Notes under the pieces: model-generated
Databases searched by the model: none
What the model saw: only the letters and a program-made list of their open reading frames with translations
Told to the model about the DNA's origin: nothing
Origin: an uncultured Clostridia bacterium
GTDB taxonomy: Bacteria; Bacillota; Clostridia; Christensenellales; UBA1242
Length of the DNA stretch: 12,571 nucleotides
Direction of reading: 5' to 3'
NCBI GenBank assembly: GCA_900554955.1
Contig: USJH01000012.1
Span: 1-12,571 of the forward strand
Part shown: piece by piece, positions 8,042 through 12,571 of the stretch
Layout of the letters: every line of letters begins with the position of its first letter
Position numbering within the stretch: the stretch's first letter is position 1
Made by a program: the position numbers and the translations under genes

Positions 8042-9352
8042 ATGGAACTTACACCAAAACAAATTTTGACTGAGCTTGACAAATATATCATTGGTCAAAG
8101 CGAAGCAAAAAAAGCTGTTGCGGTTGCTCTTAGAAATAGATATAGAAGAAGTCAACTTCCAGAAAATCTTCGTGAAGAGATAACCCCAAAGAATATTATA
8201 ATGAAAGGTCCAACCGGTTGTGGTAAAACAGAAATTGCAAGACGTCTTGCAAAGCTTGTTCATGCACCTTTTGTAAAGGTTGAAGCAACAAAGTTCACCG
8301 AAGTTGGATATGTTGGAAGAGATGTTGAAAGCATGATTCGTGATCTTGTTGAATCTGCAATTCATCTTGTTAAATCTGAAAGAATGGCAGAAGTGAGAGA
8401 CAAGGCGGAATCTGCAATGCTTGATCGCCTTACTAACGTTCTTTTTGAAATGAAAAAAGATATGTTTGCTGGCAAAACCGATTCTGAAATTCGTGAAATT
8501 TTGAGAAAAGAGCTTCAAACAAACAAGTTTGATAATGAAAGAGTTGAAATTGAAGTTCAAGAAGAACAAAACAACATGCCACTTATGCCAGGAATGGAAA
8601 TCAATCTTGGTGACATGTTTGGAAACTTGATGCCAAAGAAAAAGAAAAGAAAATCAATGCTTATTGCAGATGCAAAACGTGTGTTTGTGAATGAAGAAAG
8701 TGAAAGACTTATCGATATGGATAATGTTAACACTGAAGCTTTAAGAAGAGCAGAACAAAACGGTATTATTTTTATTGATGAAATCGACAAAATCACTGGG
8801 AAAAGTGGTTCTCGTGGAAATGGCCCAGACGTTTCAAGAGAAGGTGTTCAAAGAGATATTTTGCCAATTGTTGAAGGATCAACTGTTTCAACAAAATATG
8901 GTCCAATTAAAACTGATTATATTTTGTTTATTGCAGCAGGTGCTTTCCACATTTCAAAAGTTGAAGACTTGATTCCTGAGCTTCAAGGAAGATTTCCTGT
9001 TATGGTTGAGCTTTCATCACTCACATTTGACGATTTTGTCAACATTTTGAAAAACACAGAAAATTCACTTATTTTGCAATATAGAAGTTTGCTTGAAGTT
9101 GATCACATTCATCTTGATTTCACAGACGATGCGATTGAAGAAATTGCAAACATTGCCGTTCTTGAAAATCAAACAAGTGAAGATATTGGTGCAAGACGAC
9201 TTCACACAATCATTGAAAAATTGCTTGAAGACATTTCATTTAATGCGACGGGTGATCACCCAATGATAAATGTTAAAATTGACAGACAATATGTTAAAGA
9301 CCATTTGCAAGATGTTCTTAAAGAACACGATTTGAAAAAATATATAATTTAA
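8042..9352 (+). CDS. hslU: ATP-dependent protease ATPase subunit HslU (ClpY)
   Basis: 436 residues from the ATG at 8042, close to the usual 440-460. HslU is the hexameric AAA+ unfoldase that feeds substrates to HslV in the cytoplasm. Seen: N-terminal [17 protein letters not shown] (3-19), Walker A GPTGCGKT (56-63), pore loop GYVG (89-92) followed by [11 protein letters not shown], a charged intermediate (I) domain at about 110-235 including the Met/Gly-rich stretch 179-206 and a basic KKKKRK, Walker B IIFIDEID (242-249), LQGRFPV with the probable arginine finger R317, and sensor-2 IGARRL (382-387). The C-terminus ends KKYII, comparable to the C-terminal tail that docks into HslV in the E. coli complex. 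All catalytic motifs are present. In B. subtilis codY follows this gene; here hisS does, 19 bases on. Confidence 0.96.
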   Translation: MELTPKQILTELDKYIIGQSEAKKAVAVALRNRYRRSQLPENLREEITPKNIIMKGPTGCGKTEIARRLAKLVHAPFVKVEATKFTEVGYVGRDVESMIRDLVESAIHLVKSERMAEVRDKAESAMLDRLTNVLFEMKKDMFAGKTDSEIREILRKELQTNKFDNERVEIEVQEEQNNMPLMPGMEINLGDMFGNLMPKKKKRKSMLIADAKRVFVNEESERLIDMDNVNTEALRRAEQNGIIFIDEIDKITGKSGSRGNGPDVSREGVQRDILPIVEGSTVSTKYGPIKTDYILFIAAGAFHISKVEDLIPELQGRFPVMVELSSLTFDDFVNILKNTENSLILQYRSLLEVDHIHLDFTDDAIEEIANIAVLENQTSEDIGARRLHTIIEKLLEDISFNATGDHPMINVKIDRQYVKDHLQDVLKEHDLKKYII

Positions 9353-9371
9353 AATTTAGGAGAAAACAAAA

Positions 9372-10619
9372 ATGATAAACAGACCAAAGGGCACAAAAGA
9401 TGTTTTGCCAAACGAAGTTTATAAATGGCAATATCTTGAAGGTGTTGCAAGAAAATGTTTGGCGGAACGCAATTTTAAAGAAATTCGCACTCCAATTTTT
9501 GAGCACACTGAACTTTTTGTTCGTGGTGTTGGTGATGGTTCTGACATTGTTAATAAAGAAATGTATACATTTCTTGACAAGGGTGAAAGAAGCATTACAC
9601 TTAAACCAGAAGGAACCGCATCAATTGTTCGTGCCATGATTGAAAATGGGCTTGATAACGAGCCAATGCCACAAAAACTTTTCATGGTTACACCATGTTT
9701 CCGTTATGAAAAACCACAAAGCGGAAGACTTCGTGAGCACCACCAAATTTCAATCGAAGCAATTGGCTCACATTCTCCAGTGATGGATTATGAAGTGATT
9801 TCTCTTATCAAGACAATTTTTGACCGTTTAGGTTTTCATAATTATGTTTTAAACATTAACTCAATCGGTTGCAAAGAGTGCAGAAAAACATATATCAATG
9901 CACTTAAAGATTACTATGCAAAATATATCGAAAATATGTGCGATGATTGCAAAGTTCGTTATGAGAAAAATGCATTAAGAATTCTTGATTGCAAAGATCC
10001 TCGTTGTGCAGAATATACACCAAAACCAATAAATTATCTTTGTGATGATTGCAAAAAACATTTTGAAACACTCACAAGACTTTTGAGAGAGAATGATGTT
10101 CCTTTTGTTGTGAATGACAATGTTGTTCGTGGAATTGATTATTACTCAAGAACTGTTTTTGAATTCATGGCAGATGAAGGTGGAGCTCTTTCAACAATTT
10201 GTGGCGGCGGAAGATATGACGGGCTTGTTTCAGAGCTTGGTGGAAAAGAACTTCCAGCTGTTGGGGTTGGGCTTGGTTTTGAAAGAATGCTTATTTTGCT
10301 TGAGAAAAACAATATTCAAATTCCAGAGCCTAAGAAACTTGATCTTTACATTGCAAATGCTTCTGAAAATGAACTTGAAAGTGCTGTTAATCTTGCAAAT
10401 AAACTCAGAAACTTGGGAGCAAGTGTAGAATTTGACAGCATGGACAGAAGCCTTAAAGCTCAAATGAAATATGCAAACAAACTTTCGGCAAAATATGTAA
10501 TGATTCTTGGTTCAAGTGCAATTGAAACCGGAAAAGCAAAACTTAAAGACATGGGTGCTTCAAGTGAAATTGATGTTAATCTTGACGACCTTGACAAAAT
10601 TTATAAAATTATCAGATAG
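9372..10619 (+). CDS. hisS: Histidyl-tRNA synthetase
   Basis: 415 residues, a class II synthetase that charges tRNA-His. Seen: N-terminal RPKGTKDVLP (4-13); motif 1 region around RTPIFEHTELFVRGVG (39-54); TLKPEGTASIVRA (76-88); motif 2 FRYEKPQSGRLREHHQ (110-125); HisA motif VVRGIDYYSRTVFE (251-264); HisB CGGGRYDGLV (277-286); motif 3 VGVGLGFERM (297-306); and a C-terminal anticodon-binding domain (about 322-415). The insertion domain (about 160-230) holds paired cysteines, C167/C170, C190/C193, C207/C212 and C224/C227, as in many Bacillota HisRS, and may bind metal. AGGAG at 9358-9362 lies 9 bases before the ATG. The hisS stop codon overlaps the trxA ribosome binding site. Placement after hslU is not the usual Bacillota context (hisS-aspS). 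Confidence 0.95.
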   Translation: MINRPKGTKDVLPNEVYKWQYLEGVARKCLAERNFKEIRTPIFEHTELFVRGVGDGSDIVNKEMYTFLDKGERSITLKPEGTASIVRAMIENGLDNEPMPQKLFMVTPCFRYEKPQSGRLREHHQISIEAIGSHSPVMDYEVISLIKTIFDRLGFHNYVLNINSIGCKECRKTYINALKDYYAKYIENMCDDCKVRYEKNALRILDCKDPRCAEYTPKPINYLCDDCKKHFETLTRLLRENDVPFVVNDNVVRGIDYYSRTVFEFMADEGGALSTICGGGRYDGLVSELGGKELPAVGVGLGFERMLILLEKNNIQIPEPKKLDLYIANASENELESAVNLANKLRNLGASVEFDSMDRSLKAQMKYANKLSAKYVMILGSSAIETGKAKLKDMGASSEIDVNLDDLDKIYKIIR

Positions 10620-10630
10620 GAGAGTGAAAT

Positions 10631-10939
10631 ATGCTTGTTTACAGCAAAGATAATGCAAAAGAAATATTAGAAAACAAAGTTGTTTTTGTTGACTTTTGGG
10701 CTCCTTGGTGTGGGCCATGCCGTGCACTTGGACCAATTTTTGAAGACCTGGCAGAGAAATATGGCGGCAGCGCAGTTTTCGCAAAATGCAATGTTGATGA
10801 TAATGAAACATTTGCAAGAAGACACGGAATTGCAAGCATTCCTTGCATCATCTGTTTTGTAAATGGTGAGGAAGTTGACAGAAGCCTTGGCTTTTTGCCA
10901 CAAGAAGAAATTGAACTTTTCATTCAAAAAAACATATAA
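10631..10939 (+). CDS. trxA: Thioredoxin
   Basis: 102 residues, a single thioredoxin fold without signal peptide, so cytoplasmic. It reduces protein disulfides and is itself recycled by thioredoxin reductase. Seen: VDFWAPWCGPCRALGP at 20-35 with the redox pair C27/C30 and the buried Asp21; GIASIP with the cis-proline Pro71; FVNGEEVDRSLGF (76-88). Odd: the residue after the cis-proline, usually Thr, is Cys72, and together with Cys75 it makes a second C-x-x-C (PCIIC). A further Cys is at 53. AGGAG at 10618-10622 lies 8 bases before the ATG. It is the last gene of the operon and is followed directly by an intrinsic terminator. Confidence 0.94.
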   Translation: MLVYSKDNAKEILENKVVFVDFWAPWCGPCRALGPIFEDLAEKYGGSAVFAKCNVDDNETFARRHGIASIPCIICFVNGEEVDRSLGFLPQEEIELFIQKNI

Positions 10940-10944
10940 AAATG

Positions 10945-10972
10945 ACAAACCTGAAAAAGGGTTTGTTTTTTT
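10945..10972 (+). terminator. Rho-independent terminator of the comM-trxA operon
   Basis: A perfect 7-base-pair stem, ACAAACC (10945-10951) with GGTTTGT (10960-10966), and an 8-base loop are followed by a T run to 10972. It starts 6 bases after the trxA stop codon and separates the long operon from the next transcription unit. Confidence 0.85.
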
Positions 10973-11078
10973 ATGCTTAAAAACAAATGTGATTTATTTT
11001 GATTTGTGAAATTGTAAATTTTTCTGTTATTCCTTAAAAAACGCAAAAATAAACTCAAAATGGCAATAAATGGTAAAT

Positions 11079-11105
11079 AAAAGTGGGTGATTTTGCACTT
11101 TTTTT
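11079..11105 (+). terminator. Weak hairpin with T run, possible second terminator
   Basis: AAAAGTG (11079-11085) can pair with CACTTTT (11096-11102) across a 10-base loop, and a run of T continues to 11105. Only three of the seven pairs (G, T, G with C, A, C) are not simple A-T runs, so the stem is weak. It ends 10 bases before the -35 box of the next promoter and could act as a backup terminator. The rest of 10973-11115 is AT-rich, with nothing else I can support. Confidence 0.3.
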
Positions 11106-11115
11106 AGAAACAGTA

Positions 11116-11144
11116 TTGACTTGAATGTTTATCTATGATAAAAT
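11116..11144 (+). promoter_or_regulatory. Strong sigma-A promoter of the NifS-like/NifU-like unit
   Basis: TTGACT (11116-11121, five of six consensus bases), a 17-base spacer and TAAAAT (11139-11144, five of six) make the best promoter in the window. Transcription should start near 11151, leaving a leader of about 17 bases with the ribosome binding site AAGGAG at 11155-11160. Confidence 0.8.
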
Positions 11145-11156
11145 TTAACCAGTTAA
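11145..11156. promoter_or_regulatory. Palindrome TTAAC-CA-GTTAA at the predicted transcription start
   Basis: A 5-base inverted repeat with a 2-base centre lies just after the -10 box and runs into the Shine-Dalgarno sequence. The position suits an operator whose bound protein would block transcription, but the arms are short and AT-rich and no known regulator motif is matched. Confidence 0.35.
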
Positions 11157-11167
11157 GGAGAAATGTC

Positions 11168-12355
11168 ATGGAGAAACAAAAGATTTATTATCTTGACAAT
11201 GCTTCAGGTGCTCAAATGTCAAACGAAGCATACCGTGAAATGATTGATGCTTATGGTTCGCTTTATGCAAATCCTGAATGTATCTATAAGGCAGGAAGAG
11301 ATGCATCAGATGCGATTTTGCGTGCGAAAGAAAAAGTTGCAAAAGCGATTGGTGCAACTGCTGATGAAATCATTTTAACAAGCGGGCAAGCAGAGTCAAA
11401 CAACCTTGCAATCAAAGGAATTGCCAGAGCAAATCGTAAAAAAGGAAATCACATTATCACTTCAGTAATTGAAGATGAAAGTGTTCTTGACAGTTGCAGA
11501 GCTCTTGAAAAAGAAGGTTTTGTTGTAACATATATTCCTGTTGATGAAAATGGTTCAATCAAATATAGCGAAGTTGTTAAAGCAATTGGACCAAACACAA
11601 TTTTGATTACAATTTCAGTTGCAAATGCAGAAGTTGGAACAATTCAGCCAATCCGTGCGATTGCAGAACTTGCAAAGGCAAATGAAGTTGTTTTCCACAC
11701 CGATGCATCACATGCAATTGGAATGATTGATTTGTCTGTTAAAGAAATTGGTGTTGATGCACTTTCACTTTCAGCACATTTGTTTGGTGGACCAATGGGT
11801 GTTGGTGCACTTTATGTTAAAAAAGGAACAGCAATTCAAAAACTTATTGACGGAAAAACAAGTGAAGATGCTTTTCGTGCTGGCGAACTTGATGTTCCAG
11901 CAATTGTTGCAATGGGAAAAGCAATTGAAGAAGTAACTGAAAATGTTGAAGAAAGAAGCAAATATCTCAGAAGCATTCGTAGATATTTCTTGAAAAAAGC
12001 TTCAGAAGCAATTCATAATATTGAACTTAATGGTCATGCGTCGCAACGTCTTGCAAACCATGCAAGTTTGTCTTTTGAAGGTGCCGATGGCGAAGCTGTT
12101 GCAGTGCTTCTTGATAAAGAAGGCATTTTTGTATCAACAAGTGCATCTGCTGGAAGAGTAAGCCAAAAACCATCATATGTTCTTCTTGCAATGGGCAAGG
12201 AACTTGAACAAGCCGAATCAACAATTCGTTTCACATTCTCAACAGCAACAACAAAAGAAGATATTGATGACATTGTTGAAAAACTTAGAAAAATCGTAAA
12301 GAAAGTGCGTAGCATTTCTGCTATCAGAATTTATAAAAATAAGGTGGAATTGTAA
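11168..12355 (+). CDS. NifS/IscS-family protein lacking PLP lysine and catalytic cysteine (pseudo-desulfurase)
   Basis: 395 residues, full family length, with the class V aminotransferase fold clearly kept: YYLDNA (7-12), TSGQAESNNLAIKG (71-84), GNHIITS (93-99), EVGTIQPI (155-162), FHTDA (176-180), LSLSAH (199-204), GVGALYVKKG (211-220), PSYVL (335-339) and R354. NifS/IscS enzymes take sulfur from cysteine for Fe-S clusters and tRNA thiolation. The key residues are changed. The Schiff-base Lys after SAH is Leu205; the catalytic Cys of the G-S-A-C loop is Ala328; the PLP-stacking His of I-E-H-P is Asp103; the PLP-contacting Gln of D-A-V-Q is His182; the phosphate-binding Thr of the S-G-x-T-E motif is Ala75. 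Only Asp179 and Asn153 remain of the usual PLP contacts. Desulfurase activity is therefore not expected. The frame is intact, with a strong promoter. The start is ATG 11168, 7 bases after AAGGAG (11155-11160); an ATG at 11135 lies inside the promoter. Confidence 0.88.
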   Translation: MEKQKIYYLDNASGAQMSNEAYREMIDAYGSLYANPECIYKAGRDASDAILRAKEKVAKAIGATADEIILTSGQAESNNLAIKGIARANRKKGNHIITSVIEDESVLDSCRALEKEGFVVTYIPVDENGSIKYSEVVKAIGPNTILITISVANAEVGTIQPIRAIAELAKANEVVFHTDASHAIGMIDLSVKEIGVDALSLSAHLFGGPMGVGALYVKKGTAIQKLIDGKTSEDAFRAGELDVPAIVAMGKAIEEVTENVEERSKYLRSIRRYFLKKASEAIHNIELNGHASQRLANHASLSFEGADGEAVAVLLDKEGIFVSTSASAGRVSQKPSYVLLAMGKELEQAESTIRFTFSTATTKEDIDDIVEKLRKIVKKVRSISAIRIYKNKVEL

Positions 12356-12356
12356 T

Positions 12357-12571
12357 ATGGCATATACAAACGAAATTTTAAATGAACTTTTCAATCCTGA
12401 AAATGTTGGGGTTATCAAGGGTGCTGATGGTGTTGGAAAAGTTGTAAGTCAAGAAAGTGGACAAATCATGAAAATATATATTTCTCTTGATGGCGACACA
12501 ATAAAAGAAGCAACTTATCAAACGTTTGGCCCAACAGTTGCAATTGCTTGTTGCTCGATTGCAACAAAAAT
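12357..12571 (+). CDS. NifU/IscU-family scaffold-like protein, 3' end outside window, scaffold cysteines missing
   Basis: The first 71 residues are visible; the gene continues past the window. NifU/IscU proteins receive sulfur from NifS/IscS and build Fe-S clusters on three conserved cysteines and an Asp. Seen: F-N-P-E-N-V-G (12-18), DGVGKV (24-29), SGQIMKIYI (34-42), a strand-rich middle, and QTFGPTVAIACCS (55-67). Aligned by eye to the family pattern, the first Cys (usual N-P-x-C-G-D) is Ser34, its Asp is Gln36, and the second Cys (usual F-G-C-G) is Pro59. Two adjacent cysteines, C65 and C66, stand where the family usually has Ser. The third conserved Cys would lie beyond the window. A weak ribosome binding site, AAGGTGG (12341-12347), lies 9 bases before the ATG; the ATG is one base after the stop of the NifS-like gene, so the two are co-transcribed. 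Confidence 0.82.
   Translation, partial: MAYTNEILNELFNPENVGVIKGADGVGKVVSQESGQIMKIYISLDGDTIKEATYQTFGPTVAIACCSIATK

Noticed and set aside
9870..10055. Eight paired cysteines in HisS as a possible novel metal-binding insertion
   Set aside because: Similar paired cysteines are common in HisRS of Bacillota, so this is an ordinary family variant.
10983..11007. Possible hairpin ACAAAT/ATTTGT between trxA and the NifS-like gene
   Set aside because: Six A/T-rich base pairs with a 13-base loop and no T run; too weak to call.
1182..11048. 14-base string TAAAAAACGCAAAA shared by the two intergenic regions (1182-1195 and 11035-11048), possible common regulatory element
   Set aside because: A 12-base part of it also occurs inside dprA coding sequence (3148-3159) and it is mostly A runs, so chance in AT-rich DNA explains it.
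11135..11167. ATG at 11135 as start of the NifS-like gene
   Set aside because: It overlaps the -10 region of the promoter, before the predicted transcription start; the ATG at 11168 follows AAGGAG.

Overview
The window is AT-rich, uses strong AAGGAG-type ribosome binding sites, and is almost fully coding. The order dprA-topA-trmFO-hslV-hslU matches the Bacillota (low-GC Gram-positive) arrangement known from Bacillus subtilis (smf-topA-gid-codV-codW-codX-codY), but has no xerC/codV or codY. A YifB/ComM gene upstream of dprA is common in Clostridia-type genomes. I infer an uncultured Bacillota/Clostridia-like bacterium; nothing in the window fixes the species.

Layout. (1) Bases 51-1085, minus strand: a 344-residue protein of unknown function with three related helical repeats. 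Its promoter is so close to the ATG that the mRNA is probably leaderless. (2) Bases 1086-1461: an AT-rich divergent intergenic region with promoters for both flanking genes. (3) Bases 1462-10939, plus strand: one tight operon, comM/yifB, dprA, topA, trmFO, hslV, hslU, hisS, trxA. Its genes overlap or lie at most 32 bases apart, and it closes with a clear intrinsic terminator at 10945-10972. It joins DNA uptake and recombination (ComM, DprA), DNA supercoiling (TopA), tRNA m5U54 formation (TrmFO), ATP-dependent proteolysis (HslUV), histidyl-tRNA charging (HisS) and thiol redox control (TrxA). (4) Bases 11116-12571: a second transcription unit with a near-consensus promoter, a small palindrome at the predicted transcription start, a NifS/IscS-family gene and the start of a NifU/IscU-family gene that runs off the window.

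The most unusual part is region 4. It has the order and fold signatures of an iron-sulfur assembly pair (cysteine desulfurase plus scaffold), but the key residues are gone from both proteins. The NifS-like protein has Leu in place of the PLP-binding Lys, Ala in place of the catalytic Cys, Asp in place of the PLP-stacking His, and further PLP-site changes. The NifU-like protein has lost the first two scaffold cysteines and the Asp of the CGD motif. Both frames are intact and well expressed on paper, so this looks like a retained pseudoenzyme/pseudo-scaffold pair with a changed role, not a decaying locus. That role cannot be read from the sequence.
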